From Alloyangia pacifica (GTDB lineage: Bacteria; Pseudomonadota; Alphaproteobacteria; Rhodobacterales; Rhodobacteraceae): a DNA stretch of 64,000 nucleotides. Shown here in pieces: positions 37,997 through 47,468 of the stretch (position 1 is the stretch's first letter; each line of letters starts with the position of its first letter). Below the pieces are notes generated by a model that made no database searches, had not been told where the DNA came from, and saw only the letters and a list, made by a program, of their open reading frames with translations. The position numbers and the translations under genes were made by a program. Location: contig NZ_FOZW01000001.1 in the NCBI RefSeq assembly GCF_900116195.1, positions 744,001 to 808,000 of the forward strand. Reading direction: 5' to 3'.

Positions 37997-39055
37997 ATGG
38001 CCGCCCCGAGCATCACCGCCGTGATCTGCGTCCGCAACGAGGGGGCCTTCCTGCTCGACTGGCTGGCGCATCACCTTGCTGCCGGGGTGAGCCACGTGGT
38101 GGCGCTCAGCAACGACTGCCAGGATGGCACCAACGCGCTGCTCGACCGGCTGGCCGAGGTGGCGCCGCTCACTCACATCCGCAACGACGGGCCCTACGAC
38201 AAGGGCGGTATCCAGTTCACCGGGCTGAAACTTGCGGACCGCTGCGCCGCCGTGCAGCAGGCCGACTGGCTGTTGGCGCTGGACGTGGACGAGTTCGTCA
38301 ACGTGCACACCGGCGATCACACCCTCCCGGCGCTGATCGCCGCCCTGCCCGAGGCAGATGCGATCACCCTGACATGGCGGCTCTTCGGCAACGCCGGCGT
38401 GGTCAGCTACGCCGACATCCCCGTGCCGCAGCAGTTCACCCGCGCCGCTCCCGTGACGATGTTCTGGCCCTGGCGCTCGGCGATGTTCAAGACGCTCTAT
38501 CGCAACGACGGGACCTACCGGAAGCTCGGTGTGCACCGTCCGCGCAGCCCCGAGCCGGAAAAGATCGATGCCGTCCGCTGGTTCGACGGCGAGGGGCGCG
38601 CGCTCGACGCGCAGTTCCGCACACGGCGCATCTTTTCCAACTACGGGCGCTCAAATTACGCGCTGGCGCAGCTCAACCACTACCCGCTGGGCGCGATGGA
38701 GAGCTATGTGCTCAAGGCCGACCGTGGCCGTGCGGTGCACAGCGATCACCTTCTGGGGCTCGACTACTGGGTCGAGCGGAATTTCAACACCGACGAGGAC
38801 CGCAGCATCGCGGCCTTGGCCACGCCCACCCACGCGCTGCGCGAGGGCTTCGCCGCCGATCCCCGGCTCGCGGAGCTGCATGGCGCCGCCGTGCGCTGGC
38901 GCAAGATGCGCTTCGCCGAGCTGATGGCGCAGGAGCCCTACCGGGCGCTCATGGGGCGGTTGATGATGACGCCGCCATCGCGCCCGCTGCCCCCGGAACT
39001 CGCCCGTCCGCTGATCGCCGCCGCGACCCGCGCCCGGCGGGCCGGCGACAGCTAG
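37997..39055 (+). CDS. Glycosyltransferase family 2-like protein (third paralogue)
   Basis: 352 aa. ITAVICVRNEGAFLLDWLAHHL, ALSNDCQDGTNALLDRL and the DxD site LALDVDEFVNVHTGDHTLPAL align well with the gene at 33994; the C-terminal half has QLNHYPLGAMESYVLKADRGRAVHSD. Three bases separate it from the preceding stop. It closes the operon; 177 bp of non-coding DNA follow. Membrane segments are absent, so it probably acts in the cytoplasm on a sugar nucleotide. Confidence 0.85.
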   Translation: MAAPSITAVICVRNEGAFLLDWLAHHLAAGVSHVVALSNDCQDGTNALLDRLAEVAPLTHIRNDGPYDKGGIQFTGLKLADRCAAVQQADWLLALDVDEFVNVHTGDHTLPALIAALPEADAITLTWRLFGNAGVVSYADIPVPQQFTRAAPVTMFWPWRSAMFKTLYRNDGTYRKLGVHRPRSPEPEKIDAVRWFDGEGRALDAQFRTRRIFSNYGRSNYALAQLNHYPLGAMESYVLKADRGRAVHSDHLLGLDYWVERNFNTDEDRSIAALATPTHALREGFAADPRLAELHGAAVRWRKMRFAELMAQEPYRALMGRLMMTPPSRPLPPELARPLIAAATRARRAGDS

Positions 39056-39232
39056 AAACGGCCTGCAAGCGCTTCCGTTGCGGCAATTTTCCTTGCCGCC
39101 GCACCACCGCCGTATTACCCCTAAACCCACATATTTCCGCCTCAATCCCTGCGCAGGCTCGGACCTATACGAGACGTTCGGGAATGGAGAGCGGGCACGA
39201 CCCGCGGAGACCCGATCGGAAGCGACAAGACT

Positions 39233-40222
39233 ATGGCAGGTACGATGAAGGACAGCGCAGATCAGATCAGGCCCGAGAACGTCTTCGACGACGAGCTCGA
39301 CCTCACCGGCGTTGACCTCAGCATGCATTCCGGCCGCGCCTGGATCGACGCCATCTCCGGCATCGGCGACGCGCATGGCTTTGCCGAACCGCTCGGAAAA
39401 CGTCACCACGCGGTCTTCGTCGAGGATGGCGACACCTTGCTGGTGACCTTCGAATCGATGCCCGGGATCTCTTCCTACAGCCAGACCGCGACGCCGCTCG
39501 GCTGGGAGATGCAGGCCATCGAGGGCTGGTCCAACCTGTCGGTGATCTGCACCGCCGACACTTGGTTCCGCGACCGCGAGGTGGTGGATTTCTTCGACCA
39601 ACTGCTCGACGACGGATTTTTCGACGAGTTCGAGAAGGTGATCTTCTACGGCGCCGGACCCTGCGGCTATGCCGCTGCCGCCTATTCCGTCACCGCCCCC
39701 GGCGCACGGGTCGTGCTGCTGCAGCCGCAGGCAACGCTCGATCCGCGCATCGCCGAATGGGACGATCGCTTCCCGGAAATGCGCCGCGTGGATTTCACCT
39801 CGCGCTTCGGCTACGCGCCGGACATGCTCGACGCGGCGCAGGCCGCCTACGTGCTCTACGACCCGCAGGAGCGGATGGACGCAATGCACGCCGCGCTCTT
39901 CGCCCGGCCCAACGTGACGCGTTTCCGCCTGCCCTACATGGGCGACGCGCTGCAGGGCGACCTGCTGGAGATGGACCTCGTGCACCCGATCCTCGACGCC
40001 GCGGCCGACGACCGCCTCGATGTGGCCGAGATGTCGCGGCTGATGCGTGCGCGGCGCAACCACCCGCCCTACCTGCGCCGCCTGCTGTCGCGGATCGACG
40101 CCGAAGACCGGCCCCTGCTGGCCGAGTGGGTGTGCTCGAATGTCACCGCGCGGCTCAACGCCCCGCGCTTCCGCCGACGCCTCGACGCGCTGCGGGCCGA
40201 AGCCGAAGGGCGCGACGGCTGA
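39233..40222 (+). CDS. Alpha/beta-hydrolase-like protein lacking the catalytic nucleophile
   Basis: 329 aa. The segment VIFYGAGPCGYAAAAYSVTAPGARVVLLQPQATLD has the strand-turn-helix of an alpha/beta-hydrolase nucleophile elbow, but the usual G-x-S-x-G serine is replaced (GAGPCGY). The later YDPQERMDAMHAALF and the position where a His is expected (LPYMGDALQGDL) also lack a triad. I recall relatives in Roseobacter genomes misnamed 'phosphoadenosine phosphosulfate reductase'; no such motif is visible. GGAAG is upstream of the ATG at 39233. It follows the GT/sulfotransferase operon by 177 bp and may belong to that pathway. Confidence 0.65.
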   Translation: MAGTMKDSADQIRPENVFDDELDLTGVDLSMHSGRAWIDAISGIGDAHGFAEPLGKRHHAVFVEDGDTLLVTFESMPGISSYSQTATPLGWEMQAIEGWSNLSVICTADTWFRDREVVDFFDQLLDDGFFDEFEKVIFYGAGPCGYAAAAYSVTAPGARVVLLQPQATLDPRIAEWDDRFPEMRRVDFTSRFGYAPDMLDAAQAAYVLYDPQERMDAMHAALFARPNVTRFRLPYMGDALQGDLLEMDLVHPILDAAADDRLDVAEMSRLMRARRNHPPYLRRLLSRIDAEDRPLLAEWVCSNVTARLNAPRFRRRLDALRAEAEGRDG

Positions 40223-40291
40223 GCAAGACCCTACCCGGGCTCGAAGCGAACCTGACTTAAGGCGAGATCGCCGGGCGAAGGCGCTTCCGCA

Positions 40292-41407
40292 TCACACCAC
40301 CAGCGAGCCGACCCGCGACACCTGCCCGCCGCCCACCGGCGCGGCAACGCCCGTGGTCGAGGGGGCGGAGGTCGGCCAGCCCTGCGCCACGCGGACGGCG
40401 AGGAACCCGAAGGCCTGCGCCTCCAGCATGTCGCCGTCGAGGCCGGCCTCCTCGACCGGCACCACCGGGCAGTCGAGCCCGGCCTGCAGCATCGCCATCA
40501 TCACCGGGTTGTGCCGCCCGCCGCCGGTCACCAGCAGCTTCTCGGGCGGGATCGGGCAGTGCTCCATGCCCTGCATCACCGAGGCCGCCGCCATCGCCGT
40601 CATCGTCGCGGCTGCATCGGCGTCCGACAGCTCTCGAACGAGATCGAGCATCAGCGAGAAATCATCCCGATCCAGGGATTTCGGCGGCATGCGGCGGAAG
40701 AAGGCCTCTTCGAGGAAGAGCTCCAGCGCGCCGTCGACCACCTCGCCCTGCGCGGCAAGCTGGCCGTCGCGGTCGCAGTCAAGGCCGAGACGCTCGCCCA
40801 CCAGATCGTTGATCGGCGCATTCGCCGGGCCGGTGTCGAAGGCCAGAAGCGCGCCGGGCGCCTCGGGCGAGGGTTTGCGCGGATCGACCCAGGTCAGGTT
40901 GCCGACGCCGCCGAGGTTGAGAAAGGCCACCGGGCGTTCCGCCCCCATCTTCCGGGCGCAGGCGAAATGGTAGAAGGGCGCCAACGGCGCACCCTCGCCC
41001 CCCAGCGCGACGTCTGCGGAGCGGAAATCCCAGACCACGTCGCGGTTCAGCGCCTCGGCCAGCGCCGCGCCGTCGCCCAGCTGGTGCGTGCCGCGGCCCT
41101 GCGGCTCATGCGCCAGCGTCTGGCCGTGAAAGCCCACCAGCTCGGCCTCGGGGAACTCTGCCAGCAGCTCGGCGTGGGCGCGCTGGACCACTTCCAGCGC
41201 CGCTTCCAGCTCCTCGCCCGGCCAGCGCCCCAGCGCGGCCTTCAGAACCCGGCGCTCGGCCTCGGAATAGGGCCGGTAGCCGGAGCGCCCGAACTCGTGG
41301 ATTTCCGCCCCGTCGGTGCGGATCAGCGCCGCGTCCACCCCGTCGAGAGAGGTCCCCGACATACACCCGAGAGCCCAAACGGACCGTGCACCCAACTTGC
41401 CCTTCAC
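40292..41407 (-). CDS. anmK: Anhydro-N-acetylmuramic acid kinase
   Basis: 371 aa. It phosphorylates and opens 1,6-anhydro-MurNAc in peptidoglycan recycling. The ATP-binding ASKHA motif [20 protein letters not shown] is near the start; [18 protein letters not shown] and [12 protein letters not shown] are typical. The start is a GTG at 41407 (translated Met) with GGGAAGGCGAAG upstream. It is divergent from tyrS across only 52 bp, so their promoters must lie very close together. NagZ, which provides its substrate, is at 58818. Confidence 0.95.
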   Translation of the reverse strand: MKGKLGARSVWALGCMSGTSLDGVDAALIRTDGAEIHEFGRSGYRPYSEAERRVLKAALGRWPGEELEAALEVVQRAHAELLAEFPEAELVGFHGQTLAHEPQGRGTHQLGDGAALAEALNRDVVWDFRSADVALGGEGAPLAPFYHFACARKMGAERPVAFLNLGGVGNLTWVDPRKPSPEAPGALLAFDTGPANAPINDLVGERLGLDCDRDGQLAAQGEVVDGALELFLEEAFFRRMPPKSLDRDDFSLMLDLVRELSDADAAATMTAMAAASVMQGMEHCPIPPEKLLVTGGGRHNPVMMAMLQAGLDCPVVPVEEAGLDGDMLEAQAFGFLAVRVAQGWPTSAPSTTGVAAPVGGGQVSRVGSLVV

Positions 41408-41459
41408 CTTCGCCTTCCCCGCGCTTATAGGAACGGTCGAACTATAAGAGGGATCCGCG

Positions 41460-42710
41460 ATGACCTACCATCCCAAATCGGACTTCATGCGCGTCATGAT
41501 CGAGCGTGGCTATCTTGCCGATTGCACCGATTATCAGGGCCTTGACGAGGCGTTGAGCACGGGCGTGGTCACCGCCTATATCGGCTACGACGCGACGGCA
41601 AAGTCGCTGCACGTGGGTCACCTGCTCAACATCATGATGCTGCGCTGGCTGCAGAAGACCGGCCACAAGCCGATCACCCTGATGGGCGGCGGCACCACCA
41701 AGGTGGGCGATCCCTCGTTCCGCTCGGACGAGCGCCCGCTGCTCGGACCGGAGCAGATCGACGCCAACATCGAGGGCATGAAGCAGGTCTTCGCCAAGTA
41801 CCTGCAGTACGGCGGCGGCGAGACCGACGCGCTGATGCTCAACAACGCCGAATGGCTGGACAACCTCAACTACCTAGAGTTCCTGCGCGACATCGGCCGG
41901 CACTTCTCGGTGAACCGGATGCTCAGCTTCGAGAGCGTGAAGTCGCGCCTCGACCGCGAGCAGTCGCTGTCGTTCCTCGAGTTCAACTACATGATCCTGC
42001 AGGCCTACGACTTCCTCGAGCTGAACCGCCGCTACGGCTGCGTTCTGCAGATGGGCGGCTCGGACCAGTGGGGCAACATCGTCAACGGCATCGACCTGAC
42101 GCGTCGGGTGCTCGACAACGAAATCTACGGCCTGACCTCGCCGCTGCTGACCACCTCGGACGGCCGCAAGATGGGCAAGAGCCAGGGCGGGGCCATGTGG
42201 CTCAACGCCGACATGCTTTCGCCCTACGAGTTCTGGCAGTTCTGGCGCAACACCACCGACGCCGACACCGGCCGGTTCCTCAAGCTCTACACCGAGCTGC
42301 CGGTCGAGGAGTGCGAGCGTCTCGGTGCGCTGCAGGGCTCGGAGATCAACGAGGCGAAGATCATCCTCGCCAACGAGGTCACCACGCTCTGCCACGGCGC
42401 CGAGGCCGCCAAGGCGGCGGAGGCCACGGCGCGCGAGGTCTTCGAAAAGGGTGGCGTCGGCGACGACCTACCGACGCTCGAGCTGAGTGCCGACGAGATC
42501 GGTGATGGCATCTCGATCGTGCAGGTGATCGTCCGCGCCGGGCTCGCCAAGTCCGGCAAGGAGGCCAAGCGCCTGATCACCGAGAACGGCGCGCGGATCG
42601 ACGATCAGCCGCTGACCGATGCCGGGCTGATGCTCGACGCCGCCGCGCTCTCGGCACCGGTGAAGCTCTCGGCAGGCAAGAAGCGTCACGCACTGGTGAA
42701 GCTGGGCTGA
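41460..42710 (+). CDS. tyrS: Tyrosyl-tRNA synthetase
   Basis: 416 aa. Class I synthetase charging tRNA-Tyr. HVGH (51-54) is the HIGH signature and KMGKS (237-241) the KMSKS signature. The C-terminal S4-like RNA-binding domain is present ([28 protein letters not shown]). Strong family match throughout. A terminator follows 21 bp after the stop. Confidence 0.97.
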   Translation: MTYHPKSDFMRVMIERGYLADCTDYQGLDEALSTGVVTAYIGYDATAKSLHVGHLLNIMMLRWLQKTGHKPITLMGGGTTKVGDPSFRSDERPLLGPEQIDANIEGMKQVFAKYLQYGGGETDALMLNNAEWLDNLNYLEFLRDIGRHFSVNRMLSFESVKSRLDREQSLSFLEFNYMILQAYDFLELNRRYGCVLQMGGSDQWGNIVNGIDLTRRVLDNEIYGLTSPLLTTSDGRKMGKSQGGAMWLNADMLSPYEFWQFWRNTTDADTGRFLKLYTELPVEECERLGALQGSEINEAKIILANEVTTLCHGAEAAKAAEATAREVFEKGGVGDDLPTLELSADEIGDGISIVQVIVRAGLAKSGKEAKRLITENGARIDDQPLTDAGLMLDAAALSAPVKLSAGKKRHALVKLG

Positions 42711-42731
42711 GGCTTTCAGAGCTGAATTTCG

Positions 42732-42765
42732 AAGGGGCGGTGCCGCGTGGCGCCGCCCCTTTTTG
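42732..42765 (+). terminator. Rho-independent terminator of tyrS
   Basis: GGGGCGGTGCC pairs (one mismatch) with GGCGCCGCCCC around GCGT, followed by TTTTT. Confidence 0.85.
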
Positions 42766-42797
42766 CATCCGCCACACGGCGCCACACAGAGCCACGC

Positions 42798-42939
42798 GCG
42801 CCGGGCGGGCGCCTGCCCGTGGGGTGGCGCTGCTACGCCTGCGCTCAGCGCTTTATGCCCGCCAAGCCCGGACGGTGTTTGAGCGCCGTGCCAGAGTGGC
42901 AAAGCGCCAGCCCGCCGGGACGGGCAGGCGCTCGCCCGG
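42798..42939. repeat. 142-bp structured intergenic repeat, copy B
   Basis: Same length as copy A at 9688, with no indels. Outer stem GGGCGGGCGCCTGCCCGT (42803-42820) with ACGGGCAGGCGCTCGCCC (42920-42937); inner TGGCGC with GCGCCA as in copy A. Again placed directly after a Rho-independent terminator. The rest of 42711-43049 holds no gene; the promoter for 43050 probably lies in 42945-43045. Confidence 0.75.
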
Positions 42940-43049
42940 CGGCCTTCGGCCTTGATTCCGGGCAGGCGGGGACCCTGCACGACGCCCCCACCCCACATCC
43001 TGCCGCTTTCGGACATGTCGCACACGTCCCCTGCGCCCATGCTACCCTC

Positions 43050-45077
43050 ATGACCGAGCCCAACAGCCCCCTCGTCGTCTTCACCCCCTCCGGCAAGCGC
43101 GGCCGCGTGCCCGCCGGTACCACGGTGCTCGAGGCCGCCCGGCGGCTCGGCGTCGATCTCGACTCGGTCTGCGGCGGGCGCGGCATCTGCTCGCGCTGCC
43201 AGGTCGCCCCGGCCTTCGGACAATTCGCCAAGCATGGCATCACCTCGACCGAGGCCGCCCTCTCCGACTGGAACAGGGTCGAAGCCCGCTACGCCGAGAA
43301 ACGCGGCCTCGCGCCGGGACGCAGGCTCGGCTGCCAGGCGCAGATCCTCGCCGACGTGGTGATCGACGTGCCCGCCGAGAGCCAGCTGCACCGGCAGGTC
43401 ATCCGCAAGGCCGCCGACGCCCGCCCGGTCGAGATGGACCCGGCTCTCCGCCTCTGTCTCGTCGAGGTCACCCCGCCCGACATGCACGCGCCTTCCGGTG
43501 ACCTGGAACGCCTTACAGAGGCGCTGCGCGCGCAATGGGGCATCGAGGGCGTCACGATCTCCCTCCCCGTGCTGGCCGACCTGCAAACCACCCTGCGCGC
43601 CGGCAACTGGACCGTCACCGCCGCGCTGCACCGGACCTCGGCGGACGCGCCCCCGCGCATTACCGCGCTCTGGCCCGGGCTGCTCGAGGGCGATCTCTAT
43701 GGTCTGGCCATCGACCTCGGATCGACCACCATCGCCGCGCATCTCGTCTCGCTCCGCAGCGGCGAGGTCGTGGCTTCCTCGGGCATCATGAACCCGCAGA
43801 TCCGTTTCGGCGAGGATCTGATGTCGCGCGTCTCCTATGCAATGATGAACCCCGGCGGCGCGGCGGAGATGACGGGGGCCGTGCGCGAGGCGCTCACCCA
43901 CCTGGCGCAGAAGATCGCCGCGACCGCCGGCATCGACATGGACCGCATTCTCGACCTGACCATCGTCGGCAACCCGGTGATGCACCACCTGCTGCTCGGG
44001 CTCGACCCGGTCGAGCTCGGACAGGCGCCCTTCGCGCTCGCCACCTCCGAGGCGCTCAATCTGCCTGCGCGCAATCTTGGCATTTCTGCCCTTCCCGAAG
44101 GAGCGCAGATCTACCTGCTGCCGCTGATCGCCGGTCACGTGGGGGCGGACGCCGCCGCCGTTGCCCTATCGGAAGCACCGGACCACTCGGACGAGTTGGC
44201 GCTCATCGTCGACGTGGGCACCAATGCCGAGATCCTGCTCGGCAACCGCCATCGCGTGCTCGCCTGCTCCTCGCCCACCGGCCCGGCCTTCGAGGGGGCG
44301 CAGATCAGCTCCGGCCAGCGCGCCGCCCCCGGCGCCATCGAGGCGATCCGCATCGACCCCACCACCAAGGAGCCGCGCTTCCGGGTCATCGGTTCCGATC
44401 TTTGGTCCGACGATCCGGGCTTTGCCGAGGCCACCGCTCAGACCGGCGTCACCGGCCTCTGCGGCTCCGGCATCATCGAGGCGGTTGCCGAAATGCGCAT
44501 GGCGGGGCTGCTGGACTCGGCCGGGCTGATCGGCTCGGCGGCACAGACCGGCAGCGCGCGGATGATCCCCGAGGGCCGAACGCACGCCTACCTGATCCAC
44601 GACGGCAGCGCCTCGGGCGGGCCGGTGATTACCGTCACACAGGGCGACATCCGCGCCATCCAGCTGGCAAAATCGGCGCTCTACGCGGGCGCACGGCTGC
44701 TGATGGACGAGATGGAGGTGGATGCGGTGGACCGGGTGGTGCTGGCCGGGGCCTTCGGCGCGCATATCTCGCCGCTGCACGCGCTGGTTCTGGGCATGAT
44801 CCCGGACGTGCCCGTCGAAGATGTAACCTCTGCGGGCAATGCCGCGGGCACCGGCGCGCGCATCGCGCTCTGCAGCCTCGCCGCCCGGCGCCGGGTCGAA
44901 GCACTGGTGCGCCGGATCACCAAGGTCGAGACCGCCATCGAACCGCGCTTCCAGGAGCATTTCGTCGCCGCCAGCGCCATTCCCCACGCCACGGCCCCCT
45001 TCACGCAGCTGCGCCGTGTTGCGCCGCTGCCGGATGCGATGTTCAACGCCGAGGGCGGGCGGCGCAGGCGGCGCTAG
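43050..45077 (+). CDS. Corrinoid-protein reductive activator, RACo-like (ferredoxin + ASKHA domain)
   Basis: 675 aa. An N-terminal [2Fe-2S] ferredoxin domain has C41-GGRGIC47-SRC50 and C95. A linker domain leads to a C-terminal ASKHA-fold ATPase of the DUF4445 type (LAIDLGSTTIAAHLVSL, IVGNPVMHHLLLGLDP, LIVDVGTNAEILLG, GLCGSGIIEA). Such proteins reduce Co(II) corrinoid proteins back to Co(I) for methyltransfer in methylated-amine or vanillate-type systems. No corrinoid protein or methyltransferase lies beside it, so its partner is elsewhere. Longer frames upstream run through the repeat and have no ribosome site. Its stop overlaps that of the convergent gene by 3 bp. Confidence 0.85.
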   Translation: MTEPNSPLVVFTPSGKRGRVPAGTTVLEAARRLGVDLDSVCGGRGICSRCQVAPAFGQFAKHGITSTEAALSDWNRVEARYAEKRGLAPGRRLGCQAQILADVVIDVPAESQLHRQVIRKAADARPVEMDPALRLCLVEVTPPDMHAPSGDLERLTEALRAQWGIEGVTISLPVLADLQTTLRAGNWTVTAALHRTSADAPPRITALWPGLLEGDLYGLAIDLGSTTIAAHLVSLRSGEVVASSGIMNPQIRFGEDLMSRVSYAMMNPGGAAEMTGAVREALTHLAQKIAATAGIDMDRILDLTIVGNPVMHHLLLGLDPVELGQAPFALATSEALNLPARNLGISALPEGAQIYLLPLIAGHVGADAAAVALSEAPDHSDELALIVDVGTNAEILLGNRHRVLACSSPTGPAFEGAQISSGQRAAPGAIEAIRIDPTTKEPRFRVIGSDLWSDDPGFAEATAQTGVTGLCGSGIIEAVAEMRMAGLLDSAGLIGSAAQTGSARMIPEGRTHAYLIHDGSASGGPVITVTQGDIRAIQLAKSALYAGARLLMDEMEVDAVDRVVLAGAFGAHISPLHALVLGMIPDVPVEDVTSAGNAAGTGARIALCSLAARRRVEALVRRITKVETAIEPRFQEHFVAASAIPHATAPFTQLRRVAPLPDAMFNAEGGRRRRR

Positions 45078-46057
45078 GCCTCCGCCACGATCCCGTCCAC
45101 GAGGTTTCGGAGGTCTCCGAAATAGCCCCCAGACCGCGCCGGCTGCATGGGGTCCGAGGTGATCGCAATCACCATCTCGCGTTCGGGCACCACCACCAGC
45201 ATCTGCCCGCCATAGCCCCTTGCATAGGCCGCCTGAGCGCCGTCAAACCGCGTGAGGAACCAGCCATAGCCGTATTGGTCCCCCGAAAAAGGCGAGCGCG
45301 CACGCGGCTGCCACGAGGTCTGGAGCCAGCGCTCCGGCACCACCTGCCGCCCGTCCCACGTGCCGCCCCGGCGGACCATCTCGCCGATCCGCAGCAGCCC
45401 GCGCGGCGTCACCGCCATGTCGTTGCCACCGAGATAGCGCCCCTGCGGATCGCGCACCCAGGGGGCGAACTCGATGCCGAGCGGATCGCCGAGGCCTCGC
45501 CGCGCAAGGCTCAGCAGGCTGTCTCCGGTGGCTTCCGACAGCGCCGCGCCCAGCACGTGCCATCCGCCGGTGGAGTAGATGAACCGGCCCCCGGGCTCGG
45601 ACTGCGGGTCTGGCCGCAAGGCGCTGTCCACCCAGTCGGAACTTGCAACCCAGGCGCCGTAGGAGCCGCCCGACGTGCGCACCAGACCGCCGCGCATGGA
45701 CAGCAGATCGCCGACGGTCAGATCATCGCGGCTGTCGCCCGTCGCGCCGCGCCCGAGCATGGGAAGGATGCGCGCGTCCACACCAGGGATGTGCCCCGCG
45801 TCGATGGCGATGCCCGTGAGCAGCGCAACCAGCGTCTTGGAGACCGATTTGACGTTCGCCACCCGGTCGAGCCCCGGCCCGCCGAAGGCCTCTTCGACCA
45901 CCGGTGCCCCGTCCTTCCAGACCAGCAGCGCGTGCAACTGGTCGAGCGCCTCTGCGCGGGCCGCCCAGGGACGGGACTGCGCCAGCGCGGGCGTGGCAAG
46001 AAGGGCGGCGGTGCTGCCCAGGAAGAGGCGGCGGGAGAGGAACGGACCTTGGCTCAT
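45074..46057 (-). CDS. Serine hydrolase, beta-lactamase class C/PBP-like
   Basis: 327 aa from 46057. A signal with twin Arg (SRRLFLGSTAALLATPALA, about 8-26) sends it to the periplasm. Active-site S71-x2-K74 (VSKT), the Tyr motif IYSTGGWHVLG and the GYGGQMLV segment in place of KTG are those of class C-like peptidases and esterases. Substrate unknown: esterase, D-aminopeptidase or amide hydrolase are possible. The start at 46057 lacks a good ribosome site; 46093 is an alternative. Confidence 0.85.
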   Translation of the reverse strand: MSQGPFLSRRLFLGSTAALLATPALAQSRPWAARAEALDQLHALLVWKDGAPVVEEAFGGPGLDRVANVKSVSKTLVALLTGIAIDAGHIPGVDARILPMLGRGATGDSRDDLTVGDLLSMRGGLVRTSGGSYGAWVASSDWVDSALRPDPQSEPGGRFIYSTGGWHVLGAALSEATGDSLLSLARRGLGDPLGIEFAPWVRDPQGRYLGGNDMAVTPRGLLRIGEMVRRGGTWDGRQVVPERWLQTSWQPRARSPFSGDQYGYGWFLTRFDGAQAAYARGYGGQMLVVVPEREMVIAITSDPMQPARSGGYFGDLRNLVDGIVAEA

Positions 46058-46184
46058 AGGAATGAAAATCGACCCCGAGGACCGCCACGGCAAGCCAACG
46101 GAGTATCACGCCCGCGTGTGCGGGAAATCTGCGCAGCGCCCGCTTGACGCGCCCGCGCGCCCCGCGTAGATCAGCTTTCAGAGC

Positions 46185-46258
46185 GCGGGTATGATGTAAT
46201 GGTAGCCTGTCAGCTTCCCAAGCTGAACGCGCGGGTTCGATTCCCGCTACCCGCTCCA
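46185..46258 (+). tRNA. tRNA-Gly (anticodon CCC)
   Basis: 74 nt with encoded CCA. The acceptor stem is GCGGGTA/TACCCGC. The anticodon loop TTCCCAA lies between TCAGC and GCTGA, giving anticodon CCC. The T-arm CGCGGGTTCGATTCCCGC is standard. Confidence 0.95.
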
Positions 46259-46334
46259 CTCCCACCAGAAAATCACCCCCACCGGAAATCCCGAGAAACC
46301 GTGCATCGGTTTTCCGCCGCAACGCCGCGGGGGG

Positions 46335-47444
46335 TTAATGTTCCGCCCGCAGCCGCTGGCGCAGCAGGCGCACGCCCTGCCGTACCTCGTCCCGCACCCC
46401 CCCCTCGCGCGGGGCGTCGCGCAGGGTGGTGAGCAACGGCTCCGAAGGCTGCCCGCGGCGCGCCCAGGACTGACGCGCCAGCACCGCACGTGCCGGCTCC
46501 GGCAGACGCTCCGGCACCTCGCGCCCCGAGAGCGTCGCCCAGACCAGCGACCAGCAGCGCGGCGCGCTCCACGGGTTGTAGCCGCCGCCGCCCGAGACGA
46601 TCATCGCCGGGGCCAGGGCGCGCAGCGCCGCCGCGGCGCGGGCGTGCGAATTGTTCGACAGGGAAAGCCGCGCCAGCGGATCCTCCAGCACCGCGTCCGC
46701 CCCGCATTGCAGGAAGATCGCGTCCGGGCGGAAAGCCGCCACGGCGGGCAGGATCATCTGCTCGAGCACATGGGAGAACTCGGTGTCGTTGAAGTCGCGC
46801 GGCACCGGCAGGTTGAAGGCGGCGCCCCCCGCGCGATCCGTCACCTCGCCGGTGAAGGGCCAGCGCTTTGCCTCATGTACCGAGATCACCCGCACCTGCT
46901 CGGAGCCGTCGAAGGCGATCTCCACCCCGTCGCCATGATGTGCGTCGATGTCGACATAGGCGACCCGCCGCATGCCAAGCCGCAGCAGGTGCCGGATGGT
47001 CAGCACCGGCTCGTTGAGAAAGCAGAAACCACTGGCCCGGTCGGCCAGCGCGTGATGGGTGCCGCCGCCGGGGTTGAACACCACGCCGGGGCTGGCGGCG
47101 ACCATCTCGGCCGCGAGCAGCCCGCCGCCCACCGCCGTCGCGGGACGGCGGTACATCTCCGGAAAGACCGGGTTCGACAGCGTGCCCAGGCCGTGTCGCA
47201 GGCGTACCTCCTCGCTGACCGAGCCCGCAGCCTCCGCCGCCCTCAGCGCGGCAATATAGCGCGGCGCGTGAAAGCCGGTCAGCGCCGCCGGTTTGGCCCG
47301 GGGCGAGACGCGCCATTCGTCCTGCGACAGCCAGCCGAGCGCCCGGCACAGGTCGATCACCGCCGGCACCCGCTCGATCGACAGCGGGTGCAGCCGGCCG
47401 TAGCGCGAGCCGCGGTAGATTTCCGAGCCGATGAAGATCGCCAT
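46335..47444 (-). CDS. Histone deacetylase-like / AcuC-family deacetylase
   Basis: 369 aa. The metal-dependent deacetylase fold is clear: GGGTHHALADRASGFCFLNEPV, the zinc ligand site YVDIDAHHGDGVE, and SGGGGYNPWSAPRCW. AcuC relatives deacetylate acetyl-CoA synthetase in Bacillus; in alphaproteobacteria the substrates (protein lysines or acetylated polyamines) are not established. It follows the OlsB-like gene on the same strand, separated by about 100 bp that contains a dispersed repeat. Confidence 0.9.
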   Translation of the reverse strand: MAIFIGSEIYRGSRYGRLHPLSIERVPAVIDLCRALGWLSQDEWRVSPRAKPAALTGFHAPRYIAALRAAEAAGSVSEEVRLRHGLGTLSNPVFPEMYRRPATAVGGGLLAAEMVAASPGVVFNPGGGTHHALADRASGFCFLNEPVLTIRHLLRLGMRRVAYVDIDAHHGDGVEIAFDGSEQVRVISVHEAKRWPFTGEVTDRAGGAAFNLPVPRDFNDTEFSHVLEQMILPAVAAFRPDAIFLQCGADAVLEDPLARLSLSNNSHARAAAALRALAPAMIVSGGGGYNPWSAPRCWSLVWATLSGREVPERLPEPARAVLARQSWARRGQPSEPLLTTLRDAPREGGVRDEVRQGVRLLRQRLRAEH

Positions 47445-47468
47445 TGCGCGCGATGCCCCCGCTTCCTG

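Noticed and set aside
39233-40222. Annotation as phosphoadenosine phosphosulfate reductase
   Set aside because: No ECGxH-type or PAPS-loop motif; the visible fold elements resemble an alpha/beta-hydrolase.
46195-46432. Small ORF across the tRNA-Gly gene
   Set aside because: It is the tRNA read as codons.
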